Assembly: GCA_020723345.1 (NCBI GenBank)
Contig: DYJA01000018.1
Location: forward strand, 1-64,000
Length of the DNA: 64,000 nucleotides
DNA from: Candidatus Aquidulcis sp.
Lineage (GTDB): Bacteria > Chloroflexota > Anaerolineae > UBA4142
Direction of reading: 5' to 3'
The notes beneath the pieces were generated by a model. That model was not told the origin of the DNA and did not search any database. It saw nothing but the letters and a program-made list of their open reading frames with translations. Below, piece by piece: positions 16,353 through 24,277 of the stretch (position 1 is its first letter; each line of letters opens with the position of its first letter). Position numbers and translations under genes: made by a program.

Positions 16353-18056
16353 TCAGGAAATATATCCTAGATCTGCAAGCCGTTCGATGACTTCTTGCTC
16401 TTCCGCTTCGGAATATCCTTCCGTCGTCGCCGCGCGCGCTTCCGACGTACCGCCGTACTCAACCGCGCGCGAATCGGCGAGCGCTTCCGTCAGCACGCGC
16501 CCGTCCATATCGGTTGGTACGGGCATGCCCATCAAGTGCAGGATCGTCGGCGCAAGGTCGGTGATTTGCGCGCCGTGAAATTGCCCCGCATGTTTGATGC
16601 CCGCGCCGCTCGCGACAAAAATGCCGTTCATGCGGTGTGACGACGACACGCCGAACGATTTCTCGATCACCTTGTTTGAACCGAATTCGAAATCGCCGAA
16701 GGCAATCGTTTCGAGATTGCGCGGCAGGAACAAAATGTCGGGCGCGTCCGCGAGGTGCGCGCCGTGATAGATTTCCTCTTTTTTCCAAATGTGTTCGATG
16801 AGTGGCGCGCCATCCTTCGACTCCGCTCCGCTCCGCTCAGGACGCAGTTTCAATTCGCGTAGCGTATTGATTACATCGTCGCGCACGCGTTCATATTCCG
16901 CGCCAGGTTCGACGATGCCTTGCGGCTCGCGTCCGCGCAGATTGATATGCACTTCGCCGATGTAGCCGATGGAGTACGCGCGTGTGCGCGACCAATCCAC
17001 ATCGCCGAATGAAAGGAAGAATCGCTTGAGCAGACCGCGCCCGCCGCGTCGTTTGTCGAGTGTGCGCCGCAATTTGCCTAGCCCAAGCGCGAGCAAAAAG
17101 TTGTACACAAATCGCGGCGTCAGCCCGCGTTGGAACGCCGCGCGCTTGAGTTGCGATGCGAGGTCCGGTTTGAATTTGAGATAGCCGCGTTGCGCCAGAA
17201 AATTGTTGACGTAGAGAAAGTTGCGGACGGGACCGTGACCGTGATCGGACATTAGGAGAATAGAGATTGGAGGCTTGTCCTGAGCGGAGTCGAAGGATTG
17301 GAGGTTGGAGATTAGACGCGCCAAGAGTGTGTCAATGTGTTCGTAAATCTCCAGAATCCCATCGCGGAATTTCGCGGCTTGCGCGGGATCGTGCTCGTGA
17401 TGCGTGGAATCGTACGCCGACCACAAACCGTGCGCGACGGTATCGGTTTCTGGGAAAACGAGCATGAAGAAATCCCAGGGATATTTTTGCAGCAAGTGCT
17501 CGGCGGCGCGGACGCGCTGATCGGCGGAATATTTTAGCGCGTTCAAAAAAATCTCGCCACGCCCTTTAGAGTACACTTCGTCGGAATAGACGATATAATC
17601 GCCAATCGCGGACTTCAACTCCTCCGCGAGTTCTTTCGGGTACGTATAATTCTCCGCGTTGCGCGGCGTCAACATTCCTGTCACGAGCAAGCCGTTAACC
17701 GATTGGGGGGGCCACGTCACAGGCACGTTCATCACAATCACGCGCTTGCCCGCATCGCCAAGCAAATCCCACAACGCTTTGCCATCGCGGTCGCGCGCGG
17801 AGACCGGCGCGAGATCGTACGAATTCGCGCGGCGTCGCATGAAATCGAACAGACCGTGCGCGCCGGGATTTTTGCCGGTCATAAAGGACGACCACGCGGA
17901 CGCGGTGACGGGAGGCACGGTCGAGCGCAGTTCGCTCCACGCGCCGGCGTCCATCAATTTCTTGAACGTGGGCAATTTGCCTTGCGCGATGAACGGCTGG
18001 ATGAGGTCGAACGTCGCGCCGTCGAGACCGATAACGATGAGTTTGGACGCTTGCAT
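16353..18056 (-). CDS. Alkaline phosphatase superfamily phosphodiesterase/sulfatase-like protein
   Basis: A 567-residue enzyme of the type I phosphodiesterase/nucleotide pyrophosphatase family. It has the metal-site VIGLDGATFD at residues 8-17, a nucleophile Ser/Thr in VTASAWSSFMTG, metal ligands in FPETDTVAHG and LLMSDHGHGP, and a C-terminal ITDLAPTILHLMG. No signal peptide is visible, so it is probably cytoplasmic. It is last in an operon with glycosyltransferases and a radical SAM gene. Two short peptides, SFDSAQDKPP and LRPERSGAESKDG, are encoded by copies of a dispersed DNA repeat inserted in frame (17278-17297 and 16813-16842). The substrate is unknown. Confidence 0.9.
   Translation of the reverse strand: MQASKLIVIGLDGATFDLIQPFIAQGKLPTFKKLMDAGAWSELRSTVPPVTASAWSSFMTGKNPGAHGLFDFMRRRANSYDLAPVSARDRDGKALWDLLGDAGKRVIVMNVPVTWPPQSVNGLLVTGMLTPRNAENYTYPKELAEELKSAIGDYIVYSDEVYSKGRGEIFLNALKYSADQRVRAAEHLLQKYPWDFFMLVFPETDTVAHGLWSAYDSTHHEHDPAQAAKFRDGILEIYEHIDTLLARLISNLQSFDSAQDKPPISILLMSDHGHGPVRNFLYVNNFLAQRGYLKFKPDLASQLKRAAFQRGLTPRFVYNFLLALGLGKLRRTLDKRRGGRGLLKRFFLSFGDVDWSRTRAYSIGYIGEVHINLRGREPQGIVEPGAEYERVRDDVINTLRELKLRPERSGAESKDGAPLIEHIWKKEEIYHGAHLADAPDILFLPRNLETIAFGDFEFGSNKVIEKSFGVSSSHRMNGIFVASGAGIKHAGQFHGAQITDLAPTILHLMGMPVPTDMDGRVLTEALADSRAVEYGGTSEARAATTEGYSEAEEQEVIERLADLGYIS
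16813..16842. repeat. In-frame dispersed repeat, TCCTTCGACTCCGCT..CAGGA type
   Basis: TCCTTCGACTCCGCTCCGCT followed by CCGCTCAGGA, inside the phosphodiesterase gene, encodes part of LRPERSGAESKDG. It belongs to the same family as 17278, 23799, 42226, 42806, 46719 and 48196. Confidence 0.85.
17278..17297. repeat. In-frame dispersed repeat, TCCTGAGCGGAGTCGAAGGA
   Basis: The shortest form of the repeat (20 bases) lies inside the phosphodiesterase gene and encodes SFDSAQD. It is flanked by GATTGGAGG on both sides, so it sits within an iterated GGTTGGAGATT-type cassette. Confidence 0.85.
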
Positions 18057-18057
18057 C

Positions 18058-18291
18058 TTACAGGCGCTCGATCAAACGATTGTATTCGTCAACCGTCAGT
18101 CCCATATCCCGAATGATTTTTCGCAAGAGTGGACGGACGATAACCTGGCTGCCGTGATCGGGAATGACGACGACGCGACCATCCGCCGATTGAAAAGTGT
18201 TATGACTGGCGCGGACGCGTTTCCAATTGAAACCAGCCATTTCTGCCACACGCGCGAGATCGCGGTACGCCAGGAGTTTGAGACCGCTCAC
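18058..18291 (-). CDS. hicA: HicA-type mRNA interferase toxin
   Basis: A 77-residue small basic protein with the HicA double-stranded RNA-binding-like layout: VAEMAGFNWKRVRASHNTF, with the presumed catalytic His30 in the usual SH position, then RVVVIPDHG and a C-terminal helix IRDMGLTVDEYNRLIE. It cleaves mRNA when free of antitoxin. Its start overlaps the hicB stop by four bases (antitoxin first, as in some HicBA loci). Its stop is one base before the phosphodiesterase start, so it is embedded in a metabolic operon with no gap for its own terminator. Confidence 0.88.
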   Translation of the reverse strand: MSGLKLLAYRDLARVAEMAGFNWKRVRASHNTFQSADGRVVVIPDHGSQVIVRPLLRKIIRDMGLTVDEYNRLIERL

Positions 18292-18512
18292 GCCGCGACC
18301 TCAATACGTTGTAGCCCAACGAATTGGGGCAGGAGTGAGGTGTCTGGCTTCGTCTCCAAGTAAACTTGAATCGCTTCACGGATATTACGCTCCAAGTCAA
18401 CCATATTTTGCGCTTGTGTGTAACATCCTGGCAATTCGGCAACCTCGCCGACGAGCCAACCACTTTCAACGTCGCGCTCAACGATCACTGTGAATTGCTG
18501 TGTCATTTTCAT
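18288..18512 (-). CDS. hicB: HicB-type antitoxin
   Basis: A 74-residue protein with the HicB RNase H-like partial fold: FTVIVERDVESGWLVGEVAE, LPGCYTQAQ and a helix with LERNIREAIQVYLE. There is no C-terminal helix-turn-helix or ribbon-helix-helix, so it belongs to the short HicB class and may not bind DNA by itself. It overlaps the radical SAM gene upstream and hicA downstream by four bases each (ATGA), so translation of toxin and antitoxin is coupled to operon translation. Confidence 0.88.
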   Translation of the reverse strand: MKMTQQFTVIVERDVESGWLVGEVAELPGCYTQAQNMVDLERNIREAIQVYLETKPDTSLLPQFVGLQRIEVAA

Positions 18513-19618
18513 TCCTTCCTTTCACGCGTTGCTTTGCGCCCCTTGGCGTTTCCCATCCCCAACGCGCGCACAATATCGCCCGTGTAAATCGCGTTTGGTT
18601 TCGCTTCGCAGCCCGCCCAGCACCCCGGACATTTGCGGACGACCTCGCGCTGCTGCTTTGCCGCGTCGTTGTACCACACTTGTTCCAGCGGTTGCACGCG
18701 TAGATTGCCGACGACGGTTGGATAGTAAACGCACGTGACGACATCGCCGTTCGGCATCAGGCGGAGATGATTGCGCAGTTCGACGCACCGCGGCTTGGGC
18801 GATTCGACGTGGTGGAGCAAACGATTTTTCAAGCCGCGCAAATAATATTTTTGCACGAGCCATTCGGGAATGTCGCGAATGCCGTCGCGCGTATCGAGTT
18901 GCTCGAAAATGTAATTGAGTTGCTTGGGCGTGAAATCGGACATCGAGACCGATTTCATGTCGGGCACGTCTTTTTCTTTATCGGTGTTGAGGCGATAGAG
19001 CGTGTAGTGATCGGTTGCGATCGCGTAATGCACGCTCACGCCGAGTTTCGCCATCTCGGCGCGCAGCGGTTCGATGTGATCCCAGTTGCGATCGGTGATC
19101 GTTTGATTCACGCCGATATAGAAGCCGTACTCGTCGCGCAGCGCGACAACCGCGCGCAGCGTTCGCATCGCCTTGTCGTACAAGCCGCGATAGCCGCGAA
19201 TCTCGTCGTGCCGCGCGCCGACCGCGTCAATCGAAAATTTCAGGTGCAGTTTTTTCGAGCCGACCGCTTTGACGTACTCGACGATTCGCTCAGTCAGCAC
19301 GCCCGCCGTCGTCACGTGAATCACCGTCGGATCGTTTGTCTCGATGATCGCGCGCGTGATGTCGGTGAGATCGCGGCGCAAGAACGGTTCGCCGCCCGTG
19401 ATGCGCAGCGAGTCGAGATGCGGAATCTGTTCGAACACGCGGCGAATTTCGTCCACGCTCATATCGTCGTGATCTTTTTTCTTCCACACGTCGCACATGA
19501 AACAACGCAAGTTGCAGCGCCATGTCACGATGAACGTGCACATATTCGGCAGCTCGACGCGTCCGATTTTGTTATTGACTATCGCTTTCGCGATGTTGAG
19601 GTATGTAGCTAGCGCCAT
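18509..19618 (-). CDS. Radical SAM protein with SPASM-like C-terminal domain
   Basis: A 369-residue protein. The radical SAM cluster is C35-x3-C39-x2-C42 in TWRCNLRCFMCDVW, followed by GGEPFLRRDLTDI. The C-terminal region has cysteines in RCVELRNHL, VVTCVYYP and KCPGCWAGCEAKPN, consistent with an auxiliary iron-sulfur cluster (SPASM/twitch). The frame opens at a TTG 12 bases upstream; I choose ATG 19618 with GGA about 8 bases before it. Neighbours are a family 2 glycosyltransferase and hicBA. Family members modify peptides, lipids or cofactors; the target here is unknown. Confidence 0.88.
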   Translation of the reverse strand: MALATYLNIAKAIVNNKIGRVELPNMCTFIVTWRCNLRCFMCDVWKKKDHDDMSVDEIRRVFEQIPHLDSLRITGGEPFLRRDLTDITRAIIETNDPTVIHVTTAGVLTERIVEYVKAVGSKKLHLKFSIDAVGARHDEIRGYRGLYDKAMRTLRAVVALRDEYGFYIGVNQTITDRNWDHIEPLRAEMAKLGVSVHYAIATDHYTLYRLNTDKEKDVPDMKSVSMSDFTPKQLNYIFEQLDTRDGIRDIPEWLVQKYYLRGLKNRLLHHVESPKPRCVELRNHLRLMPNGDVVTCVYYPTVVGNLRVQPLEQVWYNDAAKQQREVVRKCPGCWAGCEAKPNAIYTGDIVRALGMGNAKGRKATRERKE

Positions 19619-19632
19619 TTGAATTTCCAAAT

Positions 19633-19690
19633 CGTGAAACGTGATGCGTGATGCGTGAGATGCCCGTCACGTATCACGTTTCACGCATCA
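19633..19690. repeat. Iterated hairpin cassette, unit CGTGATGCGTGA
   Basis: CGTGAAACGTGATGCGTGAT plus further units pair with CACGTATCACGTTTCACGCA after a short loop. It fills the gap between the glycosyltransferase end and the radical SAM start. Confidence 0.75.
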
Positions 19691-20569
19691 TTCGTATTTC
19701 TCCCGTCGAATCGCGCTCACCTGATCCGCGAGAATTCCAAACATGAACACGATGACGGACGACAGCATCACCAGCATCGCGCCGGTTGGAATATGGAACG
19801 CGGGTACGATGTTGGAGGCGTAGCGAAAAATTCCAGAGCCGATCCAATACACCGCGCCGAGCAGGAAGAGCGCGATACTCGTCGGCAAAAACACTTTGAT
19901 CGGATCGAACAGCGCGATGATGCGAATGATCAACATCAGTGTGCTGACGCCATCGCGGATTGGATTGACGGTGCTCGGACTGCCGACGCGCGGCGTCGTC
20001 GTGATCGGCACATAGGCAGTATTGTATCCCTCTTTGAACAGCGCGAGCGTCAGTGTCGTCGTAAACGAAAAACCGTTCGGTAAAATGTGCAAGAATAATT
20101 TTGCAACGTCTTTGCGAAACGCGCGGAAACCCGAATTCAAATCGGGAATATCCGTCTGCGCGAGATAGTTGGCGACCTTCGACAGAATCCATTTGCCGGG
20201 GCGTCGGATCAGCGGCGCGTGCGATCCCTTGGCGCGCGCGCCGACGACCATATCGTTATCGCTCATCGCGTCGAGCAAGCGCGAGATTTGCGCGGCGTTG
20301 TGTTCCCCGTCCGCGTCCATCATCACGATCACGTCGCCCATCGCGGCGCGGATGCCCGTCTTGAGCGCCGCGCCATAGCCCTTGTTGACGCGATGGCGAA
20401 TCACGCGCACGCCCGCGCGCTCGGCGATTTCGGCGGAATGATCAGTGGAGCAATCGTCAATCACGATGATTTCGGCGCGGGCGCGCCATTCGCGCAAACC
20501 TTCCAGCACGCTACCGATGACTGCTTCTTCGTTGTAAACGGGAATGATGATGGAGATTGGAGATTGCAT
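19688..20569 (-). CDS. Family 2 glycosyltransferase (dolichyl/polyprenyl-phosphate type)
   Basis: A 293-residue GT2 enzyme: SIIIPVYNEEAVIGSV at the N terminus, VIDDCSTDHS, the DxD in VMMDADGEHNA, and the acceptor region LNSGFRAFRKDV. Two C-terminal hydrophobic segments anchor it in the membrane (ISIALFLLGAVYWIGSG and MLVMLSSVIVFMFGIL). This layout is that of DPM1/ArnC/GtrB-like polyprenyl-phosphate glycosyltransferases. It probably makes a lipid-linked sugar used by the multi-membrane glycosyltransferase encoded at 21998-24277. Its ATG overlaps the RelE-like toxin stop by one base. Confidence 0.92.
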   Translation of the reverse strand: MQSPISIIIPVYNEEAVIGSVLEGLREWRARAEIIVIDDCSTDHSAEIAERAGVRVIRHRVNKGYGAALKTGIRAAMGDVIVMMDADGEHNAAQISRLLDAMSDNDMVVGARAKGSHAPLIRRPGKWILSKVANYLAQTDIPDLNSGFRAFRKDVAKLFLHILPNGFSFTTTLTLALFKEGYNTAYVPITTTPRVGSPSTVNPIRDGVSTLMLIIRIIALFDPIKVFLPTSIALFLLGAVYWIGSGIFRYASNIVPAFHIPTGAMLVMLSSVIVFMFGILADQVSAIRREKYE

Positions 20570-20820
20570 TAGCGATATGCCTCGCGCCGATGTTTGACTC
20601 GATAAACCACAACGCGCTGATTCTTGTCGTCAATATCGTAAAGAATGCGGTACACGCCAACGCGCAAACTAAATCCCAGATCGCCTTTCAGTTTCTTGGT
20701 ATCAACAGGACGCGGATTCTCTTGCAAACGATCAATATGCTGGCTCACCAATCGCGCGTAATCGTTCGGCAGATCAAAAATATCTTTGATCGCGTGACGC
20801 AAAACGACGATGCTATACAT
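20569..20820 (-). CDS. RelE/ParE-family toxin
   Basis: An 83-residue protein starting MYSIVVLRHAIKDIFDLP. It has the RelE core (helix with LVSQHIDRLQENPRP, strands KKLKGDLGFSLRVGVYRILY) and the terminal strand VVVYRVKHRREAYR, with basic residues typical of the ribosome-dependent mRNA endonuclease fold. The longer open frame to 20925 is the antitoxin region in another frame. It overlaps the antitoxin by 8 bases and the glycosyltransferase by 1 base. Confidence 0.87.
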   Translation of the reverse strand: MYSIVVLRHAIKDIFDLPNDYARLVSQHIDRLQENPRPVDTKKLKGDLGFSLRVGVYRILYDIDDKNQRVVVYRVKHRREAYR

Positions 20821-21034
20821 TCTTGCCTGCGCTCCGCAGTTCGGCTTTCGCCTGTTCCCAGGGAATGTACTCTTGCTTCGCTTCGCGCAATTGTTTGATT
20901 TCGTCCGCGTCTTCCAAATCTTCAAGCAAGGTCAGCAATTCTTCCCAGATTGCCCAATCCACGACAACGGCTCTTTTCTTGCCGTGCGCATCGACAACGA
21001 ACTGTGCTTTTTGAACCAATTCTGCAATACTCAT
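20813..21034 (-). CDS. Phd/YefM-type antitoxin
   Basis: A 73-residue acidic protein starting MSIAELVQKAQFVVDAHGKK, followed by RAVVVDWAIWEELLTLLEDL. The arrangement (helix, strand, then a helix after an AVVV-type strand and a disordered acidic tail) matches the Phd/YefM antitoxins that pair with RelE toxins. It precedes and overlaps its toxin. It lies 25 bases after the methyltransferase stop, with a short iterated TTTTGACTTTT stretch between. Confidence 0.8.
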   Translation of the reverse strand: MSIAELVQKAQFVVDAHGKKRAVVVDWAIWEELLTLLEDLEDADEIKQLREAKQEYIPWEQAKAELRSAGKNV

Positions 21035-21059
21035 ATTCTTGCTCCTTGCTTTTGACTTT

Positions 21060-21932
21060 TTACTTTTGACTTTTCACTCGACCCAGCACGTACCGATGAT
21101 GCGCCCAAATCGCTTTGATTTGCCACGGTATCGGCGCGTGTTCCAAAAACGTATAGCGGTCGATCATTGCTTTCAATTCGGGACGACGACCCAGGTAGTA
21201 ATCCATCGTGCTCCAGTTCCAGCCCGCGCCCGTAAATTGCGCGCCGAGTTTCTTCGATTTGATCCCCAGTCGCTTCAGCACTTGCGACGCGGGCATCACC
21301 GTATCGGGCCACGGCGGCACATCGAGCACGCCTTCCTCGATAATCTCTACGCTCGAATCTCTAACCTCTCTCTTGATCCGATTAATGTCCGCCCAACTCT
21401 CGTCCACGTAATTCACAAAATCGCGTTCAAGCAAATATTTCCGCATCAGGTAGCCGACTTGAACGCGGTTCGGCATTGCGACGAAAACGAGCTTGCGCGA
21501 GACGCGCGCGAGTTCGCGCAGCAGCGCGTCCGCGTTCGGCAGGTACCACAGCGCCGCCCACTCCCACGCGAGATCGAACGCGTGGTCGTCGAACGGCAAG
21601 CGCGCGAAATCGGTGTGATGCACGAAGGTCGCGCGCAGGCACAGTTCGCCCCAGATGCGCTCGACGCCGCGCAGGCGTTCCGCGTTTTCGTCGACAAGCG
21701 TGACCGCGCAGCCGCGCTGCGCGAGCCGCACGCTGTTGATTCCGCTCACGCCCGCCATTCCAAAAATCGGCGCTTCGAGCACGGTGTGGATGTTGTGCTG
21801 GCTGACGATGCGGTCGAGATAATCGTTGAGGACGAGGCGTTCGTAGACGAGACCGAGACCTTCGTTATAGTCAGTGAGATATTTTCGCCAGCGCTCATCT
21901 GGAAGGCGCTGGCGCGGCAGTGCGTCTGTCAT
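21060..21932 (-). CDS. Class I SAM-dependent methyltransferase
   Basis: A 290-residue protein with a Rossmann methyltransferase core: VLEAPIFGMAGVSGINS in place of the canonical glycine-rich loop, VTLVDENAERLRG (the acidic residue that binds the ribose), DHAFDLAWEWAALWYL and ELARVSRKLVFVAMPN. It lies between the membrane glycosyltransferase gene and the RelE antitoxin. The unusual N terminus and the degenerate motif I make the exact family uncertain; methylation of a glycan or lipid in the same pathway is plausible from position only. Confidence 0.75.
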   Translation of the reverse strand: MTDALPRQRLPDERWRKYLTDYNEGLGLVYERLVLNDYLDRIVSQHNIHTVLEAPIFGMAGVSGINSVRLAQRGCAVTLVDENAERLRGVERIWGELCLRATFVHHTDFARLPFDDHAFDLAWEWAALWYLPNADALLRELARVSRKLVFVAMPNRVQVGYLMRKYLLERDFVNYVDESWADINRIKREVRDSSVEIIEEGVLDVPPWPDTVMPASQVLKRLGIKSKKLGAQFTGAGWNWSTMDYYLGRRPELKAMIDRYTFLEHAPIPWQIKAIWAHHRYVLGRVKSQK

Positions 21933-21976
21933 CGGTGTGAATATTACACGATTTTGGAAGATTTGTCGAATGAGTT

Positions 21977-21998
21977 GGACAAATTTGCAAATTTGTCC
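21977..21998. repeat. Palindrome GGACAAATTTGCAAATTTGTCC
   Basis: A perfect 22-base palindrome lies between the methyltransferase start and the end of the DUF2723 gene. A near-identical copy, lacking two central bases but with the same flanks (GTT before, TAC after), is inside mtaB at 28118-28138. Confidence 0.85.
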
Positions 21999-24277
21999 TA
22001 CGGCGCGATTTCGAGTTTGGCGATTTTGATCAGATCTTGCGGATCGAATCCGACCGCGAGTGTGTACGCGCCTGCAGGCAGATCGCGCAAGTCATGGTGC
22101 GCTTTGAGTACTTCACCCTGTTTCCACTCGCGCGTCGGATAAAACGCGATGGGTGCGACTTGCCATGTCCGCGCGATTCTGTCCGATGCGTCCAGCAGCG
22201 CGAACGTCAACGTCAAATCCGCGCCGACGTCTTCGCGCGCGAAGAAAACGAGATTGCCGTCGACTGTTTCGCCCACGCGGTACGTTCCTTCAAATCCGCC
22301 ATAGCCCCACAGCGCGATGCGATCATCTAGCACGATGTCAAGTGGGTGCGCGATGAAAACCTGTTCGCGCGTCAGATTCATCGCGCGCTCAACCGCGAAT
22401 GAACCGAGCGCGATTTCATCGCTTGACGACGATTTCGTTGCCGCGTCGAGTGTCTGCAATTTGAGTTGGTATGTGCCGGGGGGCGTGCCGCCTGGAATCT
22501 GCACGTTGTGAACATCGCGGACGTACTCGCCGCGCGACCACTGCGACGCGGGATACAAGCCGCGCGCGGGCGGTTCGTCGCGCTGCACGATGGCGCGTCC
22601 GTCGGGATCGTACAAGCGCACGCGCACGAGAAAATCTTTGACACTGCCGTTCGCCTGCCAATCGAGCGTGACGCGCGCGGAACGCGTCGGCGCGATGCTC
22701 GTCGTCGGCGCGTATGGTTCAAGCGCGGTCGTGATTTCAAAGTTTGCGAGCGTGAGCGCGGAACTGATCGCGATGTTTTTTGGCGCGGCGGGCGCGTTCA
22801 TCTGCGGCTTGTCGCGCACTTCGAGCAGCGGTCCGAGTTGCGCGTACCGATACGCGCCAAGCGGTTGCGCGATGCCAGGCGCGAGAAAAATCGCGCGTCC
22901 ATCGGCGAACGCGGCGCGCGCGGCATCGGTCTGCGGTGCGGGATCGTACAACGTGCCGACGGCTTGAATGTCGGGGCGGCGCCGCTCGACGTGCTGCATG
23001 TACCGCATCGCGTTCAATTGACTCCAGTTGCCGACAATCGTCGCGCTCTGCGGAACCGGCAGCGTGAAAATTTCGTCCCACTGTTTGTACACGCGGTCGA
23101 ACGCGCTCCAGTCGGCGGCGCGCATCCGCGCGGGGAAGGGCAGAAAAATTAGGAGCACCAGTACGAGCACAAGAGTCAGGCGGAATGAATTCCAAAGTTG
23201 AGTTATAAAAGTCGGCAATTGATTCGATTCACTCAAAGCGGTTAGGCGATCTTCGAGCATGTCCACACCAAACGCGAACCAGTAAACCAAGAGAGCGAAT
23301 GGTAGAACGAGATAGCGGTCGGGTTCACCCGAGACGAAGGTTGCAAAAGCGATGTACGTGAGCGCGCCCAAGCCTAAAAACAATGCCGCGCGCGGGTTAG
23401 GCAAGCGCGTCTGGGTGCGATCGAATCGGGAAAGAAAACTCGCCGCGCCAATTCCAATGAACGCGATTCCGATAATGCCGAACGATTCGAATAGATATTG
23501 CAAAATCGAAACGAATGCTTGACCTAGTTCGAGCCAGTTGCCGCGTGTGTAATTCCCTGCTTCACTTCCCGCGACGTAATTGAAAAACCCTTCTGCGCTG
23601 CCGAAAATTGGAATGTAGAGATAAAAAGCGAGCGGTAGCGCGAGCCAAAAGAGCGCGCGCGCCCATTCGCGCGGGCGACGGATGATCCCAGGATCGCCGA
23701 GCAAAACAAAAATCGCAATGGCAGGCGCGAGGAAAAGGATCGTGCGATGATGCGCGAGTCCCAAGCCGAAAATGAACGCGGCGAGGGTGAGCGGCGCGCC
23801 CTGAGCGGAGCGCAGCGGAGTCGAAGGGCGCGCGCGCCACAGCAGCAGCGCGTACACGAGCGCGGACAGCAGCAGCAAGTTGAGCGGACCGACGGACGCG
23901 ACGCCGGCTTGTCGCCACACGGCGGCGTTCGTCGCAAAGAGCGCGGTCGCCGCGATTGCCGCGAAATCGCGCTTGGTGAGCAAGCGCGCGTTGAGATAGA
24001 CGAACATTGTCGCGAGCGCGGTCAGAATCGCGGAAAGTACATTCATCCGGTACGCGATGTTGCCAATCGGAACAAGCGTCGCGAAAATTTTGCCGAGGAT
24101 GAGGTACAGCGGATAACCCGTCGAGTGCGCGATGCCGAGCGTGTACGCGACGTGCTGAAACTCTTCGCTGTCCCAGCCGCCGCCGAGCGTCGGGCAGGCG
24201 GTGCGGAGGTAGAGCGCGAGCGCCGCGATGAAGATCAAAAGCGCGGTGAAACGTGATGCGTTGGGCGTGTTCATCAA
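21998..24277 (-). CDS. Multi-membrane glycosyltransferase (DUF2723/GT39-like)
   Basis: A 759-residue protein. The N-terminal half has about ten membrane segments and begins with the DUF2723 signature region (ACPTLGGGWDSEEFQHVAYT, an extracytoplasmic loop with catalytic-type Asp/Glu, then HSTGYPLYLILGK). The C-terminal 350 residues are a soluble beta-rich region. It probably uses a lipid-linked sugar to glycosylate an extracytoplasmic acceptor. Its start overlaps the ArsA-like gene by four bases. One peptide, PSTPLRSAQGAP around residue 155, is encoded by an in-frame copy of the dispersed repeat at 23799-23828, in a loop between membrane segments. Confidence 0.85.
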   Translation of the reverse strand: MMNTPNASRFTALLIFIAALALYLRTACPTLGGGWDSEEFQHVAYTLGIAHSTGYPLYLILGKIFATLVPIGNIAYRMNVLSAILTALATMFVYLNARLLTKRDFAAIAATALFATNAAVWRQAGVASVGPLNLLLLSALVYALLLWRARPSTPLRSAQGAPLTLAAFIFGLGLAHHRTILFLAPAIAIFVLLGDPGIIRRPREWARALFWLALPLAFYLYIPIFGSAEGFFNYVAGSEAGNYTRGNWLELGQAFVSILQYLFESFGIIGIAFIGIGAASFLSRFDRTQTRLPNPRAALFLGLGALTYIAFATFVSGEPDRYLVLPFALLVYWFAFGVDMLEDRLTALSESNQLPTFITQLWNSFRLTLVLVLVLLIFLPFPARMRAADWSAFDRVYKQWDEIFTLPVPQSATIVGNWSQLNAMRYMQHVERRRPDIQAVGTLYDPAPQTDAARAAFADGRAIFLAPGIAQPLGAYRYAQLGPLLEVRDKPQMNAPAAPKNIAISSALTLANFEITTALEPYAPTTSIAPTRSARVTLDWQANGSVKDFLVRVRLYDPDGRAIVQRDEPPARGLYPASQWSRGEYVRDVHNVQIPGGTPPGTYQLKLQTLDAATKSSSSDEIALGSFAVERAMNLTREQVFIAHPLDIVLDDRIALWGYGGFEGTYRVGETVDGNLVFFAREDVGADLTLTFALLDASDRIARTWQVAPIAFYPTREWKQGEVLKAHHDLRDLPAGAYTLAVGFDPQDLIKIAKLEIAP
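23799..23828. repeat. In-frame dispersed repeat in the DUF2723 gene
   Basis: CCCTGAGCGGAG..CGGAGTCGAAGGG, a 30-base copy with GGG/CCC ends, encodes PSTPLRSAQG within a loop of the membrane domain. Confidence 0.85.
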
